A DNA stretch of 64,000 nt from Frigoribacterium sp. ACAM 257 (GTDB lineage Bacteria; Actinomycetota; Actinomycetes; Actinomycetales; Microbacteriaceae). The notes under the pieces were generated by a model. The model ran no database searches. It had not been told where the DNA came from and was given only the letters and a program-made list of their open reading frames with translations. The stretch lies in contig NZ_VOLO01000001.1 of NCBI RefSeq assembly GCF_007954365.1, positions 868,001 to 932,000 of the forward strand. The letters run 5' to 3'. Made by a program: the position numbers and the translations under genes. Positions 42,768 through 51,783 of the stretch are shown here, piece by piece (the first letter of the stretch is position 1; each line of letters begins with the position of its first letter).

Positions 42768-44081
42768 CTACGAAGCGTCGGCGGGGTCGCTCTCGGGCTC
42801 TTGGTGGGCGTCGACAAACGCCTCGGCCAGTCGCTCGGCGACGGCGTCGACCTGCCACCGTCGAGCGCCGAGCTCGACGAGGGCTGCGGCGAGGGTCTCG
42901 GTGTCGAAGGGGATCGGCGGCTCCCAGCAGAGACGTCGCAGCAGCTCGGGCGTGAGCAGGTTCTCGACGGGCAGGTCGAGCCCCTCGGCGATTTCGGCCA
43001 CCGCGGGGCGGGCGTGCCGGAGGCGCGCGTCGGCCATCGGGTTCTTGTCGGCCCAGCTGCGGGGCGGCGGCAGGGTGTCGCCGGCAGGACCACGGGACGA
43101 GGGCAGGTCGCGGGTGGCCATGCCGCGCTCGATCGCGGCCCACCAGCGGTCCAGCTCGCTCCGGCTGGCGCGGCCGACGAACTCCTTGAGCCCGGCGAGG
43201 GCGCGCTTGTCGGCGGGCTGCGCCTTGGTCGCGGCGACGAGCGACTGGTCGGGGACCAGGCGTCCCGCGGCCGTGTCGACCTGGCGTGCGTAGTCGTCCC
43301 GCGCCTGCCAGAGCTCGCGGGCCACCGCGAGCGACCGGGCCCCTCGGACGGTGTGCAGGCCGGTGAGGCGCCGCCAGGGCTCGGCCTTCGCCGGCTTCGC
43401 CTCGCGCGCCACGGTCGCGGCGAACTCCTCGCGGGCGATCTCGAGCTTGCCGTCGCGCTCGAGCAGCTCGGCCATCGCGTCGCGGAGGTCGACGAGGAGC
43501 TCGACGTCGAGGGCGGCATAGACGAGCCAGCTCTGCGGCAGCGGCCGGGTCGACCAGTCGGCCGCCGAGTGCTCCTTGGCGAGATGGACGCCGAGCAGCT
43601 GCTCGACCACGGCGCCCAGACCGACCTTGGGCAGGCCCGCGAGGCGGGCGCCGAGCTCGGTGTCGAAGACGAGGTCGGGGTCGAGTCCGACCTCGCGCAG
43701 GCACGCGAGATCTTGGCTGGCGGCGTGCAGCACCCACTCCTCATGGCCGATGACGGCCTGCAGCTCGTCGAACGAGCCGATCGCCGGCGGGTCGAACAGG
43801 AAGACCCCGCTGCCGCGACGGAACACCTGGATGAGGTAGGCGCGCTGGGAGTACCGGTAGCCGGAGGCGCGCTCGGCGTCGATCGAGACGGGTCCGTGCC
43901 CCGCGGCGATCGCCTCCACGGCCTCGAGGTACGCCTCACGGTCGCCGATGACGTGCACCTCGCCGTGCACCGAGTCGGCGGTCGCCGCACGGGGCGTGAC
44001 GATCGTCGGAGCGACGGTGACGGCGGGGGAGGGGACCGACGACGCGTCGGCGGGGGATGACTCGGGTGTGGGGGTGCTCAT
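42768..44081 (-). CDS. rnd: Ribonuclease D-like 3'-5' exoribonuclease
   Basis: 437 residues. The DEDD exonuclease domain is in the first 200 residues: SIDAERASGYRYSQRAYLIQ (first Asp-Glu), LHAASQDLACLREVGL, VFDTELGARLAGLPKVGLG, and ADWSTRPLPQSWLVYAALDVELL (Tyr and last Asp). One or more HRDC-like helical regions follow (ALAGLKEFVGR region). Expected to trim 3' ends of tRNA precursors and other RNAs. DUF3000 lies 18 nt upstream, likely the same operon. Confidence 0.93.
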   Translation of the reverse strand: MSTPTPESSPADASSVPSPAVTVAPTIVTPRAATADSVHGEVHVIGDREAYLEAVEAIAAGHGPVSIDAERASGYRYSQRAYLIQVFRRGSGVFLFDPPAIGSFDELQAVIGHEEWVLHAASQDLACLREVGLDPDLVFDTELGARLAGLPKVGLGAVVEQLLGVHLAKEHSAADWSTRPLPQSWLVYAALDVELLVDLRDAMAELLERDGKLEIAREEFAATVAREAKPAKAEPWRRLTGLHTVRGARSLAVARELWQARDDYARQVDTAAGRLVPDQSLVAATKAQPADKRALAGLKEFVGRASRSELDRWWAAIERGMATRDLPSSRGPAGDTLPPPRSWADKNPMADARLRHARPAVAEIAEGLDLPVENLLTPELLRRLCWEPPIPFDTETLAAALVELGARRWQVDAVAERLAEAFVDAHQEPESDPADAS

Positions 44082-44099
44082 GTCTCCGTCGTTCCGGGG

Positions 44100-44693
44100 T
44101 CAGTCGCGGCCCACGCGACGCGAGGCGAGGAGCGTGACGCCCTCGACGGTCGGGGGGAGGCCCGCGAGGGTGCAGATGAGCTCGCTCCACGCGGCGACGT
44201 GGGGGGCGAGGTCGGTGCTGGTGGGGGTCCACGAGGCGCGCAGCTCGAGCTGCGCCCCGTCGCCCTGGGCGGCGAGCTCGCCGTAGCCGGACGAGAGCAC
44301 CTTCGTGGCGGTGCCCGACGCGGAGTGCCGGGAGGCTCCTCCTGCGTCGAGGGAGTCGACGAGCCACGACCACGCGACGTCCGCGACGAAGGGGTCGAGG
44401 GCGAGGTCGGTCTCGAGCGGGGCCTGCGCGAAGCAGACGACGCGGAAGACGCCGCCCCACGCCTCGGGCGCGCTCTCGTCGTACAGCAGGACGAAGCGCC
44501 CGGTGCCGAGCTCGGCGTCGGCGCGGCCGGACGCGCCCACGACGTCTCCGGCGAGCGCGAGGGCGTGCGGGGCCAGACCGCCGGGGGCGGGGATCTCGGT
44601 CACCGCGAGGTCGTCGCGCGAGAGCGCCTCGCGGACGGCGGCCGACGCGGCGGCGAACGCGGTCGGGACCGCGGGCGAGGAGGTGTCGGACAC
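44100..44693 (-). CDS. DUF3000 family protein
   Basis: 197 residues, cytoplasmic. PAPGGLAPHALALAGDV, GRFVLLYDESAPEAWGGVFRVVCFAQAPLE and AWSWLVDSL mark the actinobacterial DUF3000 family, typically directly before rnd. Unknown function. GTG 44693 follows a minus-strand TAGTCT -10 box by 6 nt, so it is leaderless. Confidence 0.92.
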   Translation of the reverse strand: MSDTSSPAVPTAFAAASAAVREALSRDDLAVTEIPAPGGLAPHALALAGDVVGASGRADAELGTGRFVLLYDESAPEAWGGVFRVVCFAQAPLETDLALDPFVADVAWSWLVDSLDAGGASRHSASGTATKVLSSGYGELAAQGDGAQLELRASWTPTSTDLAPHVAAWSELICTLAGLPPTVEGVTLLASRRVGRD

Positions 44694-44805
44694 CTCAGCA
44701 GACTAGGCTCCGAGCCGGTTCACAGGCGGGCGGCACGCCGCAGGTGCCTCCGTGCAGCTGCGCGGTGCAGGTGCTCCGATCCGCCCCGTCCGTCCGGAGG
44801 TCTCG

Positions 44806-46041
44806 ATGTCACGTCTCCCACGCCCTCGCCGCACCCGGGCGGCCGTCGCGGGCCTCGTCGTGTCGGTCTCCGTCGGGGGCACGGTCGTCGCCGCGTCCCT
44901 CGCGCTGGTCGCGGGCGTCGTCGCCATGGCCAGGAAGGTCGTCACGCCGGCCCGCCGACGGTCCGACGACGTCCGCGTGCTCGGGCACGACCCCGTCGCC
45001 GGGACCGTCACCCTCTCGGCCGACGCCGACACGCGCCTCCCCGGCCGCTACAGCTTCTGGTTCGACCACGGCAGGGGACACGCCCGCCTCGGCGAGGTCG
45101 TCGAGGAGGAGGGGCGGCGGGTCGTGCGCCGCGTCGAGGTCGTCGACGAGGGCGACCTGACCACGGCGAGGACGGGCCGCATCGGCGGCTGGCTGTGGCG
45201 GTCGCCGCGCGACGCTGGCCTCGCGGTGGAGGACGTCGAGGTCGACACGCCGGTCGGCCGCGCGCCGGCCTGGCTCGTGCCGGGGCCCGACGGCACCGAG
45301 GGGCCGTGGATGATCGGCGTGCACGGACGCGGCGTCACCCGGGCGGAGACCGTGCGCGCGGCTCCCGTGTTCCACCGCGCCGGGCTGACGTCGCTGCTCG
45401 TCTCGTACCGCAACGACACCGAGGCGCCCCGGTCCGCCGACGGCCGGTACGCGCTCGGCGACGCGGAGTGGACGGACGTCCAGGCGGCCATGCGCTGGGC
45501 GGTGGACCAGGGTGCGACGTCGATCGTGCTGATGGGCTGGTCGATGGGCGGCGCCACCGTGTTGCAGGCCGTCACCCGCGCCGAGCTGCGCGACCGCGTC
45601 GTCGGGATCGTGCTGGAGTCGCCCGTCGTCGACTGGCGCACCACTCTCCGGTACCAGGGCACGGCCATGCGCGTGCCGCGGGTGGTTCAGGAGCTGGCGA
45701 TGCGCCTCCTGCAGTCTCCTCGGGCGTCACGGCTGAGCGGCAGGGCGGAGCCCCTCGACCTCGACCGGCTCGACCTGGTCGAGCGGGCCGGCGAGCTGCG
45801 CGTCCCCGTGCTGGTGCTGCACAGCGACGACGACGGCTTCGTGCCGTCGACGGCCTCGCACGCCCTCGCCGCCGCCCGGCCGGACATCGTGCAGCTCGAG
45901 GTGTTCGAGGTCGCCCGGCACACGAAGATCTGGAACTACGACCCCGAGCGCTTCGAGGCGGTCATCGCCGAGTGGCTGGGCCGTCTGCCACGAGCCAGCG
46001 TGCGTACAGGGCGCTCTGGTCGTCCATCATCAGCTGGCTGA
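44806..46041 (+). CDS. Membrane-anchored alpha/beta hydrolase
   Basis: 411 residues from ATG 44806 (GGAGG, 5 nt spacer). An N-terminal membrane helix (about 12-40) is followed by a beta-rich region of about 120 residues and then an alpha/beta-hydrolase domain. The nucleophile elbow is GWSMGG, and the acid Asp is likely in LVLHSDDDGFVP with His in VARHTKIWNYDPERF. Substrate unknown; the domain is probably outside the membrane. The 3' end overlaps the convergent RibD-like gene by 80 bp, an unusually long coding overlap. Confidence 0.88.
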   Translation: MSRLPRPRRTRAAVAGLVVSVSVGGTVVAASLALVAGVVAMARKVVTPARRRSDDVRVLGHDPVAGTVTLSADADTRLPGRYSFWFDHGRGHARLGEVVEEEGRRVVRRVEVVDEGDLTTARTGRIGGWLWRSPRDAGLAVEDVEVDTPVGRAPAWLVPGPDGTEGPWMIGVHGRGVTRAETVRAAPVFHRAGLTSLLVSYRNDTEAPRSADGRYALGDAEWTDVQAAMRWAVDQGATSIVLMGWSMGGATVLQAVTRAELRDRVVGIVLESPVVDWRTTLRYQGTAMRVPRVVQELAMRLLQSPRASRLSGRAEPLDLDRLDLVERAGELRVPVLVLHSDDDGFVPSTASHALAAARPDIVQLEVFEVARHTKIWNYDPERFEAVIAEWLGRLPRASVRTGRSGRPSSAG

Positions 46042-46753
46042 GGGAGAGCCGCGACGGGTCGAACCGCTCCCGGCCGAAGACGGGCAGACCGCTGCCGATC
46101 ACGACGGGCGAGGTCGAGAGGCAGAGCTCGTCGACGAGGCCGTCGTGCAGCAGCTGTCCGGCCAGCGAGGGGCCGCCCTCGCAGACGAGGGAGCGCAGGC
46201 CGTGGCTCCTGAGGCGGTCGACGAGAGTCGCCATGGCGACCTGCCCGTCGTCGTCGTCGACGACGAGCACGGCGGCCCGGGCCGCGACGTCGGGGCCGAG
46301 GGTCTCCGTGACCCGGTCGACCGCGGCGGCGGGGCATACGACGACGACACGGTCGGCGCGCTCGGGGTCCATCCGGTGCCCGCTCAGGTCGCCGCTCGCC
46401 GTGAGCACGACGAGCTGGGCGGAGCGGGGCACCCGGTACCCCTCGGCTCGGACGCTCGCGGCGCCCACGAGGACCCCGTCGGCGAGGTCGCGGATCGCGG
46501 CCAGCACGGCGCGGTCGTCGGCGTTGCTGAGCGTGTCGGAGGTGCCGTCCTCGCCGGCGGCGTCGCCGCTGACGGCCGTGATCAGGTTGAGGCGCAGCCA
46601 GTCGGCCGCAGGAGGCGCGTAGAGCTCTCGCAGACGCGCCCGCCCCTCGTCGGTGTCCGCCTCCACGACGGTGCCGAGCTCGGCGGCGACGTGGCCCTCG
46701 GCGCCTGCACCCGACGCCGGGGCAGGTACCGGGTGCAGCACCCGCAGGGTCAC
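45962..46753 (-). CDS. Pyrimidine reductase family protein (RibD C-terminal-like)
   Basis: 263 residues from GTG 46753. The dihydrofolate-reductase-like RibD C-terminal domain shows WLRLNLITAVSGD, DRAVLAAIRDLADGVLVGAASVRAEGY, SLVCEGGPSLAGQLLHDGLVDELCLSTSPVV and GSGLPVFG. Expected to be an NADPH-dependent reductase; a role in riboflavin synthesis is possible, but no rib genes are near. It overlaps the sufE stop by 4 bp (GTGA), so translation is coupled to sufE. Confidence 0.88.
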   Translation of the reverse strand: MTLRVLHPVPAPASGAGAEGHVAAELGTVVEADTDEGRARLRELYAPPAADWLRLNLITAVSGDAAGEDGTSDTLSNADDRAVLAAIRDLADGVLVGAASVRAEGYRVPRSAQLVVLTASGDLSGHRMDPERADRVVVVCPAAAVDRVTETLGPDVAARAAVLVVDDDDGQVAMATLVDRLRSHGLRSLVCEGGPSLAGQLLHDGLVDELCLSTSPVVIGSGLPVFGRERFDPSRLSLSQLMMDDQSALYARWLVADGPATRR

Positions 46754-47199
46754 GCCGCGGACTTCTCTCGGACCTGGCGCTTCGCCCGCGCGAGCAGCGC
46801 CGTCATCCCCCGCACCCGGAGCGGGCTGACGGCGACGCCGAGGCCGATGGTCTGCGGGTAGTCGTCGGGGACGTCCTCGAGGACCTCGCGCACCGACAGG
46901 CCGCTCAGTCCCTGGGCCAGGATCGAGGCGAAGCCACGGGTGGTGGGCGCCTCGCGCGGAGCCGTCGCGTGCATCGTCACCACGTCGTCGGCGACCTCGA
47001 CGAAGATGAACACGGGCGACTGGCACTCCTCCACGCGCTCGAGGAGGTCGGGGTGGCCCTCGTACTCGGCGGGCAGCGACGGGAGCTCGTTCGAGAACTC
47101 GAGCAGCAGCTGGAGCCGGTCCTTCACGTCGAGGGCGAGGAAGTCCTCCCGGGTCTCGGCGAGGACGCGGGGGAGCGCTCGGGGCTCGGAGGCCGACAC
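46750..47199 (-). CDS. sufE: SufE family cysteine desulfuration protein
   Basis: 149 residues from GTG 47199. SufE accepts sulfur from a cysteine desulfurase. The acceptor cysteine is Cys59 in RVEECQSPVFIF, and the helix-strand order LLLEFSNELPSLP, TMHATAPREAPTTRGFASIL and IGLGVAVSPLRVRGMTALL is that of the family. It is 5 nt after the sulfurtransferase gene, and the RibD-like gene overlaps its end, giving an sseA-sufE-reductase operon. Confidence 0.94.
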   Translation of the reverse strand: MSASEPRALPRVLAETREDFLALDVKDRLQLLLEFSNELPSLPAEYEGHPDLLERVEECQSPVFIFVEVADDVVTMHATAPREAPTTRGFASILAQGLSGLSVREVLEDVPDDYPQTIGLGVAVSPLRVRGMTALLARAKRQVREKSAA

Positions 47200-47204
47200 C
47201 GCGC

Positions 47205-48104
47205 TCAGCGCCCCGGGACCGTGCCGGGCTCGACGCCCTGGACGATCGGCACGCGCACCGCGCTGCCCCACTCGGTCCACGAGCCGTCGTAGTTGCGGAC
47301 GTTCTCGAACCCCATCAGGTGGTGCAGCACGAACCAGGTGTGGCTCGACCGCTCTCCGATGCGGCAGTACGCGACGACGTCGTCGCCCGCGGAGAGACCG
47401 GCGCCGTCGCGGTAGATCGCGTCGAGCTCGCCGAGGCTGCGGAAGCGGCCGTCCTCGGCCGCGGCCTTGCCCCACGGCACGTTCTGCGCGGACGGGATGT
47501 GCCCGGCGCGCAGCGCGCCCTCCTCGGGGTAGGCCGGGGCGGTCGTGCGCTCGCCCGAGTACTCCTCGGGGGAGCGGACGTCGATGAGCGGCGATCCGAG
47601 GTGCGCGAGCACGTCGTCCTTGTAGGCGCGGATGCGGCGGTCGTCCCGCTCGACGACGGGGTAGTCGGTCGGGACCGGCTCGGGGGCGTCGGTCGTGTAC
47701 TCACGGCCCTCCGCCTCCCACGCCGCCCGGCCGCCGTCGAGCAGGCGCACGTCGTCGTGGCCGAAGAGGGAGAAGACCCACAGCGCGTAGGCGGCCCACC
47801 AGTTGTTCTTGTCGCCGTAGATCACGACGGTGCTGTCGCGCGCGATGCCGCTGCGGGACATCAGGGCGGCGAACGCCTCGCCGTCGACGTAGTCGCGCTG
47901 CACGGGGTCGTTCAGGTCGAGGTGCCAGTCGATCTTGACCGCGCCCGCGATGTGGCCGGTGTCCCAGAGGAGCACGTCCTCGTCGGACTCGACGACGACG
48001 AGGCCGGGCGTGCCCAGGTTCTGCTGCAGCCAGTCGGTGCTGACGAGGCGCTCGGGGTGGGCGTACTCGCTGAACCGTGCGGACGTGTCGTGCTCGACGA
48101 CCAT
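47205..48104 (-). CDS. sseA: Thiosulfate/3-mercaptopyruvate sulfurtransferase (tandem rhodanese)
   Basis: 299 residues. Two rhodanese domains. The N-terminal one ([25 protein letters not shown]) lacks a catalytic cysteine; the C-terminal one ([24 protein letters not shown]) carries catalytic Cys247 in [12 protein letters not shown], with an ERSS loop typical of thiosulfate-type enzymes. ATG 48104 has a strong AGGAGGT site. First gene of an operon with sufE, consistent with persulfide handling; divergent from zapE. Confidence 0.95.
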   Translation of the reverse strand: MVVEHDTSARFSEYAHPERLVSTDWLQQNLGTPGLVVVESDEDVLLWDTGHIAGAVKIDWHLDLNDPVQRDYVDGEAFAALMSRSGIARDSTVVIYGDKNNWWAAYALWVFSLFGHDDVRLLDGGRAAWEAEGREYTTDAPEPVPTDYPVVERDDRRIRAYKDDVLAHLGSPLIDVRSPEEYSGERTTAPAYPEEGALRAGHIPSAQNVPWGKAAAEDGRFRSLGELDAIYRDGAGLSAGDDVVAYCRIGERSSHTWFVLHHLMGFENVRNYDGSWTEWGSAVRVPIVQGVEPGTVPGR

Positions 48105-48340
48105 TGCTGTACCTCCTGGGTCGGCCCCGAGGGGCTGGGTGGCGCTGCGGGCTGGTGGTGCGGGGCTTGGGCGACGCTTCGGCGGGCGGTGCCGCCGGGG
48201 CGGCGGATAAGATCGCCGCGCGGCCCCGTCGAGGCTACGCACCCTCGGTGCGTGCCGACCGGGTCCCTCTGACTCTGACACATCTCGCGCCCCTGGCATT
48301 CCCCGGGGACGCCCGCCACGACGCCTGCGAGGTCGCACCG

Positions 48341-49372
48341 ATGCCCACCGAACACGTGCCCGCCGGACCTCACCGCTCCGTGGTGTCGCTCGTCGACCGT
48401 GCCCCGACCATCACGGGTGCCGAGATCGTCGCCGAGCTCGTGCCGCCGCGCCAGTTCGCCGAGGCGTCCCTCGAGAACTACCGGCCCGACGACGCGTTCC
48501 CCTCCCAGGCCGAGGCGGTCCAGGCCGTCGCCTCCTTCTGGGCCTCCGCCGAGCGCCCGTCCCGGCGCGGGCTGTTCCGACGCCGTCCCGAGACCGAGGA
48601 GGCGCCTCCCGGCCTCTACCTCGACGGCGGCTTCGGCGTCGGCAAGACGCACCTGCTTGCCGCGGCGTACAACCGCGCGGCAGGTCGGCGCTACTTCGGC
48701 ACCTTCATCGAGTACACCGCTCTCGTCGGCGCGGTCGGCTACGCGGGGGCGGCGAAGCAGCTCGAGGGCGCGGCGCTCGTCTGCATCGACGAGTTCGAGC
48801 TCGACGACCCGGGCGACACGATGATGATGACGCGTCTGCTCGGCGACCTCGCCGACGCCGGCACCCGGATCGCGGCGACCTCGAACACGCCGCCGGGAGC
48901 CCTCGGCGAGGGGCGCTTCGCCGCCGCGGACTTCCTGCGCGAGATCCAGGGGCTCTCCGACCGGTTCCGCACCCTGCGCATCGACGGGAACGACTACCGG
49001 CGCCGTGAGGTCGAGGCGCGGGCGCACGTCGTCGACGACCTGGACGCAGCCGTCGCTGCGGTCGCGGGCACCGCCTCCCTCGACGACTTCGGCGCCGCCG
49101 TGCAGCACTTGTCGACCGTGCACCCCAGTCGCTACGTCAAGCTCATCGGCGGCCTGGACGCCGTCGGGCTGCGCGAGGTCACGCCGCTCAGCAGCCAGAC
49201 CGACGCCCTGCGCTTCGTCGCGTTCGTCGACCGTCTGTACGACGCCCAGGTGCGCGTGCTCGCGACCGGGACGCCCCTCGACGAGGTCTTCAGCGACGAG
49301 ATGCTCGCGGGCGGCTACCGCAAGAAGTACCTCCGCGCGACGTCGCGGCTCGTCGCACTGACCTCTTCCTAG
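48341..49372 (+). CDS. zapE: Cell division/AFG1-like ATPase ZapE
   Basis: 343 residues from ATG 48341 (GAGG, 8 nt spacer). Walker [11 protein letters not shown] with Lys102, Walker [13 protein letters not shown], sensor region IAATSNTPP and an [12 protein letters not shown] arginine-finger block: the AFG1/ZapE AAA+-like family. In E. coli ZapE destabilises FtsZ polymers in the presence of ATP. It is divergent from sseA. Confidence 0.94.
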   Translation: MPTEHVPAGPHRSVVSLVDRAPTITGAEIVAELVPPRQFAEASLENYRPDDAFPSQAEAVQAVASFWASAERPSRRGLFRRRPETEEAPPGLYLDGGFGVGKTHLLAAAYNRAAGRRYFGTFIEYTALVGAVGYAGAAKQLEGAALVCIDEFELDDPGDTMMMTRLLGDLADAGTRIAATSNTPPGALGEGRFAAADFLREIQGLSDRFRTLRIDGNDYRRREVEARAHVVDDLDAAVAAVAGTASLDDFGAAVQHLSTVHPSRYVKLIGGLDAVGLREVTPLSSQTDALRFVAFVDRLYDAQVRVLATGTPLDEVFSDEMLAGGYRKKYLRATSRLVALTSS

Positions 49373-49453
49373 ACCGCTCCGGACAGGTCAGGGGCGGCGT
49401 CCCTGCCGTCCCTGAGTCTCGGGAAACGCGTTGTTCACACGGGGCCGGATCCT

Positions 49454-49491
49454 GTTACATCGCCGAAACACGGGTGCACACGGTCCGAAAC
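49454..49491 (+). promoter_or_regulatory. GlnR operator upstream of the ammonium transporter
   Basis: GTTAC-6 nt-GAAAC-6 nt-GCACA-6 nt-GAAAC. Same a1-b1-a2-b2 layout and 6-nt spacers as at glnA; the third half-site is degenerate. It ends 117 nt before the amt ATG, as expected for a GlnR-activated ammonium transporter gene. Confidence 0.85.
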
Positions 49492-49608
49492 GAGGCGCCG
49501 CGACACTGGGGACCGCACCGCCCGAGCCCACAGCTCACAGCCCGCTCACCCTCGCGGACGGGTCGGGACCGGTGCGCCCCTGGCTCCCGAACTCGAGAGG
49601 TACCACCC

Positions 49609-50889
49609 ATGGATCAAGGCAACACCGCGTTCATGCTGATCTGCGCAGCACTCGTGCTGCTCATGACGCCTGGACTGGCGTTCTTCTACGGAGGCCTCGT
49701 CAAGGCCAAGAGCGTCATCAGCATGATGATGCTCAGCTTCGGGGCGATGGGCCTCATCGGCGTCCTGTGGGTGCTGTACGGCTACGCGATCGCCTTCGGC
49801 AACCCGACCTCCATCCCCGGCGGCTCCGACGCGTTCGTCGGCATTCAGGGCTGGTTCGGCATCGACACCGCGTCGCTCGGCCTCGACTCCGCGTTCCAGG
49901 ACAGCCTCGCCCCGGCCGGCGACTACCCGACGATCGCCTTCGCAGCCTTCCAGGCGACCTTCGCGATCATCACCGTCGCCCTCATCTCGGGCGCCATCGC
50001 GGACCGTGCCAAGTTCGGCGCGTGGATGATCTTCGCCGGGGTCTGGGCCACGGTCGTCTACTTCCCCGTGGCGAGCTGGGTCTTCAACTTCACCACCGAC
50101 GACGACGGCAACGTGGTCGGCGGCTGGATCGCCGCCATGGGCGTCATCGACTTCGCGGGCGGCACGGCCGTCCACATCAACGCGGGTGCCGCTGCCCTCG
50201 CCCTGGCGCTCGTCCTCGGCAAGCGCGTCGGCTTCGCCAAGGGCGCCGACAAGCCGCACAACCCGCCCTTCGTGCTGCTGGGCGCCGGTCTGCTCTGGTT
50301 CGGCTGGTTCGGCTTCAACGCCGGCTCGGAGCTCGCCGCCGACGGCGTGGCCGCCCTCGCGTTCCTCAACACGATCGCCGCGCCCGCGGCCGCCGTCCTC
50401 GGCTGGCTCGTCGTCGAGAAGCTCAAGGACGGCAAGGCCACCTCGGTCGGCGCCGCTTCGGGCGCCGTCGCGGGCCTCGTCGCCATCACCCCGGCCTGCG
50501 CCGCGCTGACCCCCGGCTGGGCCGTCGTCCTCGGCGTCGTCGCCGGCGCCGTCTGCGCGCTCGCCATCGACCTCAAGTTCAAGCTCGGCTTCGACGACTC
50601 GCTCGACGTCGTCGGCATCCACCTCGTCGGCGGCCTCCTCGGAACGCTCTACCTGGGCATCTTCGCGAACGACACCGGCCTGATCTTCTCGGGCACGTTC
50701 ACCCAGCTCGGGATCCAGGCGCTCTCGGCCGTGGCCGTCATGCTCTACTCGTTCGTGCTCGCCTTCGTCATCGGCTTCGCCATCGAGAAGACCATCGGCT
50801 TCCGCGTCAAGAACGAGGACGAGGTGGCCGGCATCGACCTCGCCCTGCACGGCGAGGAGGGCTACGTGCTCGAGAACGCGCGCGTCTAG
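49609..50889 (+). CDS. amt: Ammonium transporter (Amt family)
   Basis: 426 residues, about 11 membrane helices. MDQGNTAFMLICAALVLLMTPGLAFFYGG is the classic Amt start. The pore histidines are in GGTAVHINAG and DVVGIHLVGG, and LLWFGWFGFNAGS is the family signature. Moves ammonium into the cell. ATG 49609 has a GAGAGG site. No glnK/glnD follows; the gene ends in a strong terminator, so it is a single-gene unit under GlnR control. Confidence 0.97.
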   Translation: MDQGNTAFMLICAALVLLMTPGLAFFYGGLVKAKSVISMMMLSFGAMGLIGVLWVLYGYAIAFGNPTSIPGGSDAFVGIQGWFGIDTASLGLDSAFQDSLAPAGDYPTIAFAAFQATFAIITVALISGAIADRAKFGAWMIFAGVWATVVYFPVASWVFNFTTDDDGNVVGGWIAAMGVIDFAGGTAVHINAGAAALALALVLGKRVGFAKGADKPHNPPFVLLGAGLLWFGWFGFNAGSELAADGVAALAFLNTIAAPAAAVLGWLVVEKLKDGKATSVGAASGAVAGLVAITPACAALTPGWAVVLGVVAGAVCALAIDLKFKLGFDDSLDVVGIHLVGGLLGTLYLGIFANDTGLIFSGTFTQLGIQALSAVAVMLYSFVLAFVIGFAIEKTIGFRVKNEDEVAGIDLALHGEEGYVLENARV

Positions 50890-50912
50890 CGCACCGCCTC
50901 GGCGCAGCTCGT

Positions 50913-50949
50913 CAGAACGGCCCCGGTCCTCGCGACCGGGGCCGTTCTG
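50913..50949 (+). terminator. Terminator of amt
   Basis: Perfect 16-bp stem (50913-50928 with 50934-50949), loop CTCGC, starting 24 nt after the stop codon. Confidence 0.9.
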
Positions 50950-51158
50950 CGTGCCCGGCCGCCGTGCGTGCCGGGCCGTCGACACCCGCGGAAGCCGCGC
51001 GGACCCTCGTGAGCGCCGCAGGGTGTGCGCGGCTTCGAGGGGTGCCGGCAGCCGAGGAGGCGCGGGCCGAGCACCGGGGGAGCCGCCGGCAGCCCCCTGG
51101 ACCAAGTCGGCGGACGACACGAGCTCGACGACGACACGAGTCCGCGTCCGGGAACGAC

Positions 51159-51186
51159 GAAGGCCCCCGATCTCTCGGGGGCCTTC
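51159..51186 (-). terminator. Terminator of the leftward tRNA cluster
   Basis: Perfect 12-bp stem GAAGGCCCCCGA/TCGGGGGCCTTC with a TCTC loop, 7 nt past the 3' end of tRNA-Val(GAC). The sequence between the amt terminator and this hairpin (50950-51158) holds nothing I recognise. Confidence 0.85.
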
Positions 51187-51192
51187 TGCGTG

Positions 51193-51264
51193 TGAGCGAT
51201 ACTGGGATCGAACCAGCGACCTCTTCCGTGTCAGGGAAGCGCGCTACCGCTGCGCCAATCGCTC
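51193..51264 (-). tRNA. tRNA-Val (anticodon GAC)
   Basis: 72-nt cloverleaf on the minus strand. Acceptor GAGCGAT pairs with ATCGCTC, discriminator A, anticodon stem CTTCC/GGAAG with GAC in the loop, and T-loop GGTTCGATCCC. CCA is not encoded. Last gene of a leftward Gly-Cys-Val cluster. Confidence 0.95.
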
Positions 51265-51327
51265 ATGCTTGTTCAGTTGTCTTCGTCTCGGGGAGACGAA
51301 TCGATCATAGACCCAGAGGGTGGTCCA

Positions 51328-51401
51328 TGGAGGTGGAGACGGGATTTGAACCCGCGTGAACGGCTTTGCAGGCCGGTGCCTCGCCTCTCGGCCACTCCAC
51401 C
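51328..51401 (-). tRNA. tRNA-Cys (anticodon GCA)
   Basis: Minus strand. Acceptor GGTGGAG/CTCCACC, discriminator U, encoded CCA, anticodon GCA in the loop of the CGGCC-region stem, T-loop GGTTCAAATCC. Middle gene of the tRNA cluster. Confidence 0.94.
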
Positions 51402-51463
51402 ACATGAGATACTCCCAGAAGGAGCCACCATCGGTGGACTCCCTCTGGTGAGCTTTACACTCG

Positions 51464-51535
51464 AGCGGATGACGAGATTCGAACTCGCGACCCTCACCTT
51501 GGCAAGGTGATGCGCTACCACTGCGCCACATCCGC
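51464..51535 (-). tRNA. tRNA-Gly (anticodon GCC)
   Basis: Minus strand. Acceptor GCGGATG/CATCCGC, discriminator U, anticodon stem CACCT/AGGTG with GCC, T-loop AGTTCGAATCT. First gene of the leftward cluster; the 23-bp repeat array lies directly upstream. Confidence 0.95.
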
Positions 51536-51542
51536 ATTTCGT

Positions 51543-51640
51543 TTCGCATTGCTGCGATGTTTCTTTTCGCATCGCTGCGATGTTTCTTTTCGCATCGCTG
51601 CGATGTTTCTTTCTTTTCGCATCGCTGCGAACAAGAAGAA
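51543..51640. repeat. 23-bp tandem repeat array with hairpin-forming units
   Basis: The unit TTCGCATCGCTGCGATGTTTCTT starts at 51543, 51566, 51589 and, after a 4-nt insertion, 51616 (last copy partial). Each unit has a dyad TCGCA-TCGC-TGCGA followed on the plus strand by a T-rich run. The array is AT-richer than anything around it and lies 8 nt upstream of tRNA-Gly, so on the minus strand it forms the tRNA leader or promoter region. Confidence 0.9.
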
Positions 51641-51760
51641 CACTACCCAGACCCTGGACAGAAAACAAATCGAGAGATGTTCGTGTCTTGGCCGCCTCCT
51701 CGACGCCTCGCCGGAGGTGCTGCCGGCCCCCTCGAATGGCGTCGGAGCCAGAAGATCCAC

Positions 51761-51766
51761 TAGTAT
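51761..51766 (+). promoter_or_regulatory. Candidate -10 box for tRNA-Val(CAC)
   Basis: TAGTAT, 17 nt before the mature tRNA 5' end. No clear -35 hexamer is seen. Confidence 0.5.
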
Positions 51767-51783
51767 CGACGAGTCCCGATCAG

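Noticed and set aside
51543-51640. CRISPR array
   Set aside because: Units are head to tail without unique spacers and no cas gene is present.
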